NCBI GenBank assembly: GCA_002427845.1 | Contig: DIYZ01000185.1 | Span: forward strand, 1-21,319 | Direction of reading: 5' to 3' | Length of the DNA stretch: 21,319 nt | Origin: Chloracidobacterium sp. UBA6041 | GTDB lineage: Bacteria > Acidobacteriota > Blastocatellia > Pyrinomonadales > Pyrinomonadaceae | Shown here: positions 14,614 to 21,319 of the stretch, one piece after another | How positions within the stretch are numbered: the stretch's first letter is position 1 | How the letters are laid out: the number at the start of each line of letters is the position of its first letter | Translations under genes and position numbers: made by a program | Notes under the pieces: model-generated | Databases searched by the model: none | What the model was told of the DNA's origin: nothing | What the model saw: the letters and a program-made list of their open reading frames with translations, nothing else

Positions 14614-15704
14614 CTGACTGTCTCGGATTCGATCAGCTTTGAGGTAATGTCGCTCAAATCGATCTTTCGGATCTGTGTCCGCTGCGCAAATCGCCCCACC
14701 GATGACATGTCTTTTAAGCCGTGCCCCGTGAGAATGCAAATAACCTTTTCATCCGCGCGCACGTCCCTCAGCGACGCCGCTTTCAAGTAGCCTGCAACAG
14801 ATGTCGCTCCGGCCGGCTCGACAAACATCCCATCACGCAGGCACAACTGCCTTTGCACGCGTTGGATCTCTTCTTCTTCCACTGAGTACCCCCGGCCGCC
14901 CGACGCCCTCACCGACTTCAGAGCAAGCGTGGCGTCGATATCGATCTGCACTGCCAAGCCGCTGATCGAGGTGGTCGTGTCGACGTCTCTGGCCTGATCG
15001 AGCCCCTCGATAAGGGGCGTCACGACGGTGTCGTTGAGCGTGGGCTGCACCGCGTTCATGCGCGGCAACCTACCGATCAAAAGGCGCTCCTTGAGATCGA
15101 GAAAGCCGCGCCAAATACCGGAGAGAAGCCCCCCACCCCCGACCGGCACAAAGATTTGATCCGGCGCTGCTCCGAGCTGCTCAGCCAACTCGTAGGCAAT
15201 GGTCTTGATCCCTTCCATCCCGAGAGGCGAATACTTGAAAGCCGAGATGACGAGGCGCGTATGACTCTGTTCCGCTAACTCCTGCAGCCGGTCGAAAATC
15301 AGCGCCGACTGTTCGTTCGACACTCCGAGACCCCTCACCCGAAAGATCCTCGCGCCGTATGCGAGTATCTGCCTAAGCTTGTTTTCCTGGGCAGTCTCAT
15401 TTACGAGGATCAGGCAGCGCATCCCGCGCCTCGCCGAGTAGGCGGCCAGCGCAGACCCCGTGTTGCCCGACGAGGTAGCTATGCAGGCTTGAACTCCTTT
15501 GTGTCTCATGAGCGCAGTTTCGACGGCGGCGAAGCGATCTTTGAATGAGCCCGTCGGATTGAGTTGTTCGAGCTTGAAGAACAGATTGTCGCTACCTCCG
15601 ATTCCACTTTTGATGAGGGGGGTGTTCCCTTCACCCAGACCATTGACCGGGGCGACTCCTTCGAGCGGCAAATACCGTCTGTACTTTTCTAATAGAGAAT
15701 TCAT
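14595..15704 (-). CDS. Threonine-synthase-like PLP-dependent enzyme
   Basis: With the start at 15704 the protein has 369 residues. NPTGSFKDR carries the Schiff-base lysine (about K55), SSGNTGSALA at 78-87 binds the substrate carboxylate, and VGGGGLLSG at 188-196 binds the cofactor phosphate. The C-terminus CILTGHGLKD is typical of threonine synthase. This fold family also holds threonine and serine dehydratases and racemases, so the exact reaction is open. It is shorter than plant-type threonine synthase. The start at 15704 is chosen because LLEKYRRYLPL is the usual N-terminus and AGGCGA lies just upstream; ATG 15743 and TTG 15746 are alternatives. It is cytosolic and lies downstream of the SDR gene on the same strand. 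Confidence 0.88.
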   Translation of the reverse strand: MNSLLEKYRRYLPLEGVAPVNGLGEGNTPLIKSGIGGSDNLFFKLEQLNPTGSFKDRFAAVETALMRHKGVQACIATSSGNTGSALAAYSARRGMRCLILVNETAQENKLRQILAYGARIFRVRGLGVSNEQSALIFDRLQELAEQSHTRLVISAFKYSPLGMEGIKTIAYELAEQLGAAPDQIFVPVGGGGLLSGIWRGFLDLKERLLIGRLPRMNAVQPTLNDTVVTPLIEGLDQARDVDTTTSISGLAVQIDIDATLALKSVRASGGRGYSVEEEEIQRVQRQLCLRDGMFVEPAGATSVAGYLKAASLRDVRADEKVICILTGHGLKDMSSVGRFAQRTQIRKIDLSDITSKLIESETVSYPPPF

Positions 15705-15781
15705 TCTTCGCCTGGTTGGCCGAGACTGACTCACGCGCGTCATCAATGGCAGACCAGCAATCGGGAAGCGATACTGAAGCT

Positions 15782-16558
15782 TTACCAGATCGCCCAGCCC
15801 CCGTCCACGTTCAACACCTGGCCGGTGATGAACGACGCCTCGTCAGAGACGAGAAACACGACGGCCCCGGTCATCTCATTCTGCCGCCCGATCCTGCCCA
15901 TTGGATTTTTATGCGCCAGCTTTTCCATGAAAGCCGGATACAGCTCCTGCCGGTGCGGATAGGGAAACGGTCCGGGCGCCACCGCGTTGACGCGGATTCT
16001 GCGCGCTGCCCAATGCACGGCGAGGTACCGTGTCATCTGTTCGATGCCGGCCTTTGCGGCGCCGTAGTCGATGGGGTTCTTCGGATTTAAGGGCGGCTCG
16101 TAAATCCTGGGATCGGGCGAGATATGTCCGTACATTGAAGAGAAGAGGACGATGCTGCCCCCGTCCTCCATCACCCGGACGGCCTCGCGCGCCAACAAAA
16201 GGGTCCCGGTGAGGTTGACATGTAAGGTTGAATCGAACTCCTCCGCCTTTAGGTCTTCAACTGCCTTGCGGCTGCTGGCGTAGGTGGCGTTTATCAGGAT
16301 GTTAAGCCTGCCAAAGTGCTCAATGGCCTGTCCCACGACCGACCGGATCGATTCCTCGTCGGCAACGTCAAGGTGCGCTCCGATGACCCGTGTCTCAGAG
16401 AATTTATTAGAGGAATCCACGAGGGCATCCGTTCTCTCGTCATCGATGTCAGCCACCATGACCTGAGCCCCTTGCTCGGCCAGGCCGAGACAGATAGAAG
16501 AGCCGAAGTAGCCGGCTCCGCCGGCGACGAGGGCGACTTTTCCTTTCAGACCAAACAT
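15782..16558 (-). CDS. Classical short-chain dehydrogenase/reductase
   Basis: The protein has 258 residues. The cofactor loop AGGAGYFG lies at 12-19, and the acidic end of strand two (VADID) favours NAD. An NAT in the NNAG position, Ser in VLFSSMYG near 140 and the catalytic YxxxK (Y165, K169 in DYGAAKAG) follow. The C-terminus ITGQVLNVDGGWAIW is standard. Enzymes of this kind oxidise sugars, polyols or sugar acids, or reduce oxo groups. The start at 16558 is preferred over the GTG at 16564 because AGGAG is 7 bases away from it but almost touches the GTG. The gene lies 23 bases downstream of the Gfo/Idh/MocA gene, apparently in the same operon. Confidence 0.93.
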   Translation of the reverse strand: MFGLKGKVALVAGGAGYFGSSICLGLAEQGAQVMVADIDDERTDALVDSSNKFSETRVIGAHLDVADEESIRSVVGQAIEHFGRLNILINATYASSRKAVEDLKAEEFDSTLHVNLTGTLLLAREAVRVMEDGGSIVLFSSMYGHISPDPRIYEPPLNPKNPIDYGAAKAGIEQMTRYLAVHWAARRIRVNAVAPGPFPYPHRQELYPAFMEKLAHKNPMGRIGRQNEMTGAVVFLVSDEASFITGQVLNVDGGWAIW

Positions 16559-16581
16559 TTCCACTCTCCTGTCTTTCTTGC

Positions 16582-17544
16582 TTAGACCTCGATTTCAGAA
16601 AGCAAGACGCGGCGACCCGACTCGTCCCTGCTCCGCATCCCGGCGATGACGATCTTCATTAACTCGACGGTTTCCGAGAAAGCGAAGGGAGGTCGTCCGC
16701 TACGCAGGTAATCGACGAACGCCAGTAGCTGCCTCTTCAAAGCGGTAAACCTATCGGCGAACTTGGTGTTGATCGAGCCCTTGGTGCCGTAGACACTCAG
16801 GCATCCGAAGGAGCCGTGCATGTCGCCGATTACTGCCAGAACCACATCGACCCCGCTCGCGTGATTAACGTGTACCACGTTAGACTGCCCCACGCCGGTA
16901 TTCGCTACACTCAGCCAACTCCCCGACTCGAGAAACGGGTAGGCAGCTTCGGCGGCGTGAATGCCGTAACGCTCCCAGCTCTTTACCGACGTCACCGTGA
17001 TCAGCCGGGGCTCCCCCACTTCGCTCATTCTCCTACGACAGTCTTCGAACTCAATCGAGTAGCGCAGAGCACTGCTCGACATAATGGCCCTCCCTTCGGA
17101 CTGCCACCTCACAAACTGCCGCAGGTGATCCTCGCTGTCTGTCAGTGGTTTATCGACGAAAAGCGGAAGACCCGCTTCGATGAACGGCCGGGCCCGCTCC
17201 AAATGCTCGAAGCCGATGTCGGTAGGAATGATTACCGCATCTACCTGCCCGATAACGTCCTCGGGTCTTTGAACGACGTTTGGGACCAGACTGGCTTGGG
17301 CCACGTGTCTTGCTGCCGCCGGATCGTCACACCAGATGTGCGTCACCCGAGCCCCAGGGATTCCGAGGTTTTGTGGGGGTTCTGCGTTCAGGTACTGAAC
17401 GATCCCCGGCTCAGGACACTCAGCCATCGCCTTGGGATCAAAGCCGTTGAAGACTGCGCACCAACTGTATGGGTGGCGATTCTCCTCTACCATGCCGACC
17501 ATGGCGATTCTTATTCCCATAGGGTCTTGGACCAATGGTTCCAT
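16582..17544 (-). CDS. Gfo/Idh/MocA-family oxidoreductase
   Basis: The protein has 320 residues. An N-terminal Rossmann strand IRIAMVGMVEENRHPYSW is followed by AVFNGFDPKAMAECP. The family's EKP motif appears as VDKP (D131-P133), and a C-terminal alpha/beta domain carries the VYGTKGSI motif. The glycine pattern in the first loop is atypical (GMVEENRHPYSW), as in a branch of the family I recall having GN-HPYSW. It is a predicted NAD(P)-dependent sugar or inositol dehydrogenase. No clear ribosome site precedes the ATG at 17544, and an ATG at 17520 is possible. A 146-bp gap separates it from the SGNH gene upstream, so it may have its own promoter, though none is convincing. Confidence 0.9.
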   Translation of the reverse strand: MEPLVQDPMGIRIAMVGMVEENRHPYSWCAVFNGFDPKAMAECPEPGIVQYLNAEPPQNLGIPGARVTHIWCDDPAAARHVAQASLVPNVVQRPEDVIGQVDAVIIPTDIGFEHLERARPFIEAGLPLFVDKPLTDSEDHLRQFVRWQSEGRAIMSSSALRYSIEFEDCRRRMSEVGEPRLITVTSVKSWERYGIHAAEAAYPFLESGSWLSVANTGVGQSNVVHVNHASGVDVVLAVIGDMHGSFGCLSVYGTKGSINTKFADRFTALKRQLLAFVDYLRSGRPPFAFSETVELMKIVIAGMRSRDESGRRVLLSEIEV

Positions 17545-17690
17545 AAGTGGTTACTTTTGAGCTCTTCGCTCTCTCCGCCCCAAGCGCGTCCACCGGTGCA
17601 AATCGACCTGATCAACGTCTACTTGCTGGATGCACTTAGCCCCCGGAAAGCCACTTTGGCCTGGGACGTGCCACAGCCGCTCGGGTCCTG

Positions 17691-18914
17691 CTAATCCCCC
17701 GAAAGAGTGACCTTGAGCCACGCGTAGATCGAATCACCGAACTGGCGATAACCTTCGGGAGAAAGATGAGCGCCGTCGGAGACGCGCTGCTCCTCGACCG
17801 GCATCCTGGCGTTGCGCGGATACGTCTGCATCGGGAAGCCGTGAACGCAATCCAAGTTTAAGTGAACGGGAACCAGGTAAATGTTCTCCTCTTCCCGCCC
17901 GCCGTATTTCTCAATCTGCCGTTCGACCATGCGATGTTGATCGCGCCGATATTGCCAACGGGTCTGCTTGCGCTCACCCCGATAGTTCCGGTATCCGTGC
18001 TGCGAACGCGACAGCGGATCGAGCATGATGACCCCGATCTTTGTCTCCTTACTGTAGTCATGGATCATCTTGATCAGCTGATCGTAGTAGCCGAATACCT
18101 TGTCGATGATCACGTCGATGTTTTCATCAGTAGCGTTCCAGATGTCATTGCCGCCGAGCTGAATGATCACGAAATCGATGGGCCTCCCCTGATTGAACTC
18201 TTTGGAATACTGTTCAAAATCGAGTCTGGCTTGTCCATTACGATCGACATAGATGAACGGGCTGCCGGTCTCCGCCGGAACGTAGTTCCCCGTTCGCGGC
18301 TTCGGTCTCACACGAGTAGCGAACGCTTCCGCGGTCCATCCGTTGTACCCCTCGTGGCGTAGATCATCTGAAGGCGGCTTGTTCCCCTTTCCGCGCGAAC
18401 CGATTAGCGTGACCTTTAGATGCGCATCCGCCTTGCTTAGATCCAATAAATGCTGCACATAGACATCCTTTTGCAGATGGCTATCGCCGATTGCCAGGAA
18501 TGTGAAGGTGCGATCGGCACCGGCCTGCGGCCGCGCGACTCGAACCGTAGACCGGGCGCGGGCAATGACTGCGTTTGCTTCGTTGCGCACCTCGATTTTT
18601 ATGGGATGGTCACCGACTTCCTCAGCTTGAGGCGTGTACGTCCAGCGGTCGTCGTATTGAAATCCAAGGTCGCAACTAACGTCAAATATGTAATTAGCCG
18701 GATTCACCACTAGTACTACGTTGTCGAAATAGATGTTGGTCTCGATGCCCGGCACGGCGTAGATGACTTTCGGCAGCACCAGCCTGACTTGCCCAGGAAA
18801 GTCGTCGCCCTTCTTGCCACCGGTCGCCATCCCGGTTACCCAGAGAGCAGCAAAGAAGGCAATCAACCCAATGCCGGCCACCCACCGTTGGGGCTTGGAA
18901 GTGAAAATGTTCAT
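17691..18914 (-). CDS. Exported SGNH/GDSL hydrolase with N-terminal beta domain
   Basis: The protein has 407 residues. The start at 18914 has GGAGA 4 bases upstream; extending to 19016 would add 34 poorly structured residues. One hydrophobic helix (about 11-30) anchors or exports it. An Ig-like or galactose-binding-like region spans about 43-128. The SGNH domain then shows GDSH at 143-146, an NGWTA block II at about 191-195, GGND at 254-257 and the DxxH pair in SDGAHLSPEG (D380, H383). This is a complete catalytic set for an esterase or acetylhydrolase acting on acylated sugars outside the cytosol. His in place of the common Ile/Leu after GDS is unusual but allowed. Confidence 0.87.
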   Translation of the reverse strand: MNIFTSKPQRWVAGIGLIAFFAALWVTGMATGGKKGDDFPGQVRLVLPKVIYAVPGIETNIYFDNVVLVVNPANYIFDVSCDLGFQYDDRWTYTPQAEEVGDHPIKIEVRNEANAVIARARSTVRVARPQAGADRTFTFLAIGDSHLQKDVYVQHLLDLSKADAHLKVTLIGSRGKGNKPPSDDLRHEGYNGWTAEAFATRVRPKPRTGNYVPAETGSPFIYVDRNGQARLDFEQYSKEFNQGRPIDFVIIQLGGNDIWNATDENIDVIIDKVFGYYDQLIKMIHDYSKETKIGVIMLDPLSRSQHGYRNYRGERKQTRWQYRRDQHRMVERQIEKYGGREEENIYLVPVHLNLDCVHGFPMQTYPRNARMPVEEQRVSDGAHLSPEGYRQFGDSIYAWLKVTLSGD

Positions 18915-19133
18915 TGTTCTCCTTTTCTCACGTTTGACAGAGCGCATGGTGACGTATCTCATCACGCCAGGTTGGGAACTCACACTCACCGATGATTCTG
19001 CACCTTGATACGCCATTCCGCAGCTTGATCCCTAGGCCGACCGGTGAGTTAACGCGAGCGAAGGGTGCTATCAACGACAAACGCCGATTCCCAATCCAGA
19101 GCGGAGTATCGGGAGTTCCTTGACCCTTTCGCT

Positions 19134-20396
19134 CTACGGTTGCGGAATCAGCTGAAAACGATGGGGTCGTGGCTTCGCCATTCCATGCTGCTTGGCAATC
19201 AATTCCGACTCAAGGACGCTCAAAGCATCAATCGCCTTTTGTACGGCGGGCGAGGGTTCATCTTGCAAAGCGACTTGTACATCCCGCCACCGGGCTCGAT
19301 GAATGCCGTTGTGTTCCATCGTTAGCAAGTGAACCGCTTGTGCTTGTTTCATCATCGGCGTAGCCAATATCGCCAAATTGATGCCTTTGGTCAGCGAGTC
19401 CCTGGTAAAAGTCCTGATCGTCTGATCGTCGATCTTGAGTGTATAGCTGGGAGCCGGCAACCCCGTTACTTTGAGCAATTCCTGGTTCAGCGTTTCTACA
19501 ACATCGGATGATTTTACAGCCAGGTCGATGGTCGGGTCCTTCGTGTCTAAGAACATCGGCAATGCTCCATCCGCCTGTATCCAAGATAGCCCACCTTCTT
19601 TGGTGAGTTCCGAGACCTTGCTGTTTTCAGCGTTAACTACTCGACCTGTCGCCGCATCGATTTCGACCGCGGTGACAGTAGCGGGGGCATTCCACGCCTT
19701 CAGAAGAGCCTGGGCCATCAACACGTGTCCGCCGAGCCCGGGATGCACGCGATCCGATATGATTCTCTTCGCGAGGTTTGGATCTATGCCGTTTGCCTTG
19801 GCCAAGGCGGTGACAACGGGTTTATTGAGATCAGCGAGATCCAGCTTCATCTGTTTAGCCAGTTCCTCGATGAAATCGCCATAGCGCACGAGCACGGAGT
19901 TGTAACCGCCAGGGAATAGAACATCGCGCGTTACATCGTCGTAGGGCGAAGGTCTAATCAGCGTGAAACGAAGGCCAGGTTGTGCGTCTTTCAGCTTTTC
20001 GACAATTTGTTTGTAGCCCACGGCAAAAGTGTTAAAGAGTGCAGGATCATAAGGTTTTACATCGCCGTCGTTCATGCCGAGCATGATGGTCACTACCGTC
20101 GGATGGTAGGCGATGACGTCCCGCTTAAGGCGCAGGTCTATTGAGCCACCTCTACCCCCGCCGACTCGATCGCCACCCCAACCGGCGTTGACAAAAGTAA
20201 TATTTAGGTCGGGCCACCGAGTCACCACGTAGGTTTCAATGAACGTCGTGTAGAACCGTTGTTCGGTTATGCTGTCGCCGTAAAAGACGACCCGATCCCC
20301 ATCCTTCAAATAGAATCGGCTCTGCTGCGCGGATACGGCGCCGACGCAAGCTATCAAGGCACATAACAAGCGTAAGAATTTAGTGACATGTCTCAT
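19134..20396 (-). CDS. Secreted SGNH/GDSL hydrolase
   Basis: The protein has 420 residues. A clear signal peptide (RHVTKFLRLLCALIACVGAVSAQQ) is followed by GDSIT at 40-44, the Gly of block II in GWGGD at 72-76, GMND at 107-110 and DRVHPG at 215-220. The catalytic Ser, Gly, Asn, Asp and His are all present. The region after about 240 is a beta-rich C-terminal extension seen in acetylxylan-esterase-like proteins of soil bacteria. It probably removes acyl groups from extracellular or periplasmic sugars. It begins 12 bases after the stop of the symporter gene, so the two are likely cotranscribed. Confidence 0.92.
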   Translation of the reverse strand: MRHVTKFLRLLCALIACVGAVSAQQSRFYLKDGDRVVFYGDSITEQRFYTTFIETYVVTRWPDLNITFVNAGWGGDRVGGGRGGSIDLRLKRDVIAYHPTVVTIMLGMNDGDVKPYDPALFNTFAVGYKQIVEKLKDAQPGLRFTLIRPSPYDDVTRDVLFPGGYNSVLVRYGDFIEELAKQMKLDLADLNKPVVTALAKANGIDPNLAKRIISDRVHPGLGGHVLMAQALLKAWNAPATVTAVEIDAATGRVVNAENSKVSELTKEGGLSWIQADGALPMFLDTKDPTIDLAVKSSDVVETLNQELLKVTGLPAPSYTLKIDDQTIRTFTRDSLTKGINLAILATPMMKQAQAVHLLTMEHNGIHRARWRDVQVALQDEPSPAVQKAIDALSVLESELIAKQHGMAKPRPHRFQLIPQP

Positions 20397-20408
20397 CTTT
20401 TGATCCGG

Positions 20409-21319
20409 TTAATCCGAGGTTTCGACCGAGAGCTGCCTGCTCCCTAAGAGGGTATAGCGTTTGACGCTACGTTGTAGCGGTACGAACATGCTGCCCAGGT
20501 AACCGCCGACAAGAGTAACCAGGCATCCGACCTGGGCGTACCATAGCCAGTGGACAGACGTTGATTGCGCCACGACCACAGTAGCAAGGAGACCAACAAT
20601 CGCAGCTGCACAGACAGGCCATGCCGAAGCCCGCTTCGTTAGCATCCCCAGGAGAAAAATCCCGACCAGTGGTCCCGCAAAAAACTGGTAGATCGAGTTG
20701 AACCTTTCCAGAATCGTTAGCTTCAAGTCCACCATCAGTGTGGCTCCCGCCGTCGCCGTCAATCCCCAGATCGCGCTGATCAAGCGGGCCCAGTAAAGTT
20801 CACGATCGACTACGCGTTGGCTCACCTTCTCCAACAGGTCCTTTATCGTGCTGGTCGCCAGAGAGTTGATACCCGAAGACATGCTGGACATAGTGGCCGC
20901 GAAAATTCCTGCGATCACCAATCCGCGCAAACCTGCCGGCAAAATGCTCACCGTAAAATGAGGCATAACGCTGTCAGCGCTGGTAAGTGAGGCACGCATA
21001 TCGGCATGATCGTGATAAAAAGCTGTAAAGCCGATGCCGATACCGTAGAGAGTTAACAATACTGGAAGAAGAATGATCGCTGACCCGCCCGCAGCCCAGA
21101 TAGTTTGCTTCAGATTTTTTGTTGCAAAATATCTCTGGACATTGATCTGATCGGTGCCATAGGTAGCGAGTTGGTATACCAACAACCCGATAAGCATTCC
21201 CCAGAATGTGTATTCACGGGAAGGGTTAAAAGAAAAATCGAACATCTTGGTATGACCCGTTGCCGCGGCAACGTCCCATACTCGAGTAATATCCCAGCCG
21301 TAAGCGAATAGAATAAAGA
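20409..21319 (-). CDS. Sodium:solute symporter, C-terminal part (5' end outside window)
   Basis: The frame is open to the right edge, giving about 302 residues. Residues upstream of the internal Met at 21245 (…FAYGWDITRVWDVAAATG) fit the family, so that Met is not the start. Visible features include TYGTDQINVQRYFATK, AGIFAATMSSMSSGINSLAT and FAGPLVGIFLLGMLTKRASAWP, with about 8 membrane helices. It belongs to the same symporter family as 13093-14613 and shares the YGxDQ..(Q)xY block, but is clearly divergent. It probably takes up the product of the adjacent esterase. The N-terminal helices are not in the window. Confidence 0.92.
   Translation of the reverse strand, partial: FILFAYGWDITRVWDVAAATGHTKMFDFSFNPSREYTFWGMLIGLLVYQLATYGTDQINVQRYFATKNLKQTIWAAGGSAIILLPVLLTLYGIGIGFTAFYHDHADMRASLTSADSVMPHFTVSILPAGLRGLVIAGIFAATMSSMSSGINSLATSTIKDLLEKVSQRVVDRELYWARLISAIWGLTATAGATLMVDLKLTILERFNSIYQFFAGPLVGIFLLGMLTKRASAWPVCAAAIVGLLATVVVAQSTSVHWLWYAQVGCLVTLVGGYLGSMFVPLQRSVKRYTLLGSRQLSVETSD

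Noticed and set aside
16816..17694. Plus-strand open frame of 292 codons
   Set aside because: Antisense to the Gfo/Idh/MocA gene, which carries the family motifs; the frame is long because the region is GC-rich.
17862..18362. Plus-strand open frame of 166 codons
   Set aside because: It lies antisense to the well-supported SGNH hydrolase and has no recognisable protein features.

Overview
The window reads as a piece of an Acidobacteriota-type chromosome (perhaps Solibacter/Bryobacter-like; this is inference). The main clue is a ~1100-residue TonB-dependent outer-membrane protein with an N-terminal carboxypeptidase-regulatory domain (Oar-like), which is greatly expanded in that phylum. Many carbohydrate-linked families support it: BNR sialidase, a TIM-barrel glycosidase-like protein, Gfo/Idh/MocA, SGNH esterases and SSS symporters. 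No rRNA, tRNA or CRISPR was seen.

Left part (1-4180, all minus strand): the start of a secreted BNR/sialidase-like protein, cut by the window edge, lies downstream of the large Oar-like receptor.

Middle-left (4.2-10.1 kb): a decayed but informative region. It holds an IS3-like transposase relic with an internal inverted segment, a possible small unknown gene, an intact IclR regulator, a divergently transcribed SDR gene broken by two frameshifts, anonymous coding debris, a second integrase-core transposase relic, and an intact cytosolic glycosidase-like gene. Two diverged copies of a ~130-bp sequence face each other at ~5.15-5.28 and ~9.97-10.10 kb. Four promoters (iclR, SDR, glycosidase-like gene, and the operon at 10144) share related operator sequences just downstream of their -10 regions. 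The four transcription units therefore look like one local IclR regulon.

Middle (10.1-14.6 kb, plus strand): an apparent four-gene operon. It encodes two tandem paralogs of a family I do not recognise, an extracellular-type sugar-binding protein fold with no signal peptide and no ABC transporter genes beside it, and a sodium:solute symporter whose GTG start follows the binding-protein stop by one base. With iclR, the SDR and the glycosidase-like protein, this is the best candidate here for an undescribed uptake and breakdown system. Its substrate cannot be read from the sequence.

Right part (14.6-21.3 kb, all minus strand, visibly richer in G+C): a threonine-synthase-like PLP enzyme, an intact classical SDR and a Gfo/Idh/MocA dehydrogenase, followed upstream by two secreted or anchored SGNH hydrolases and the 3' part of a second SSS symporter. 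The set suggests deacylation of sugar esters, uptake, and oxidation of a polyol or sugar acid. The convergent symporter and PLP-enzyme genes overlap by 19 bp at their 3' ends (14595-14613).
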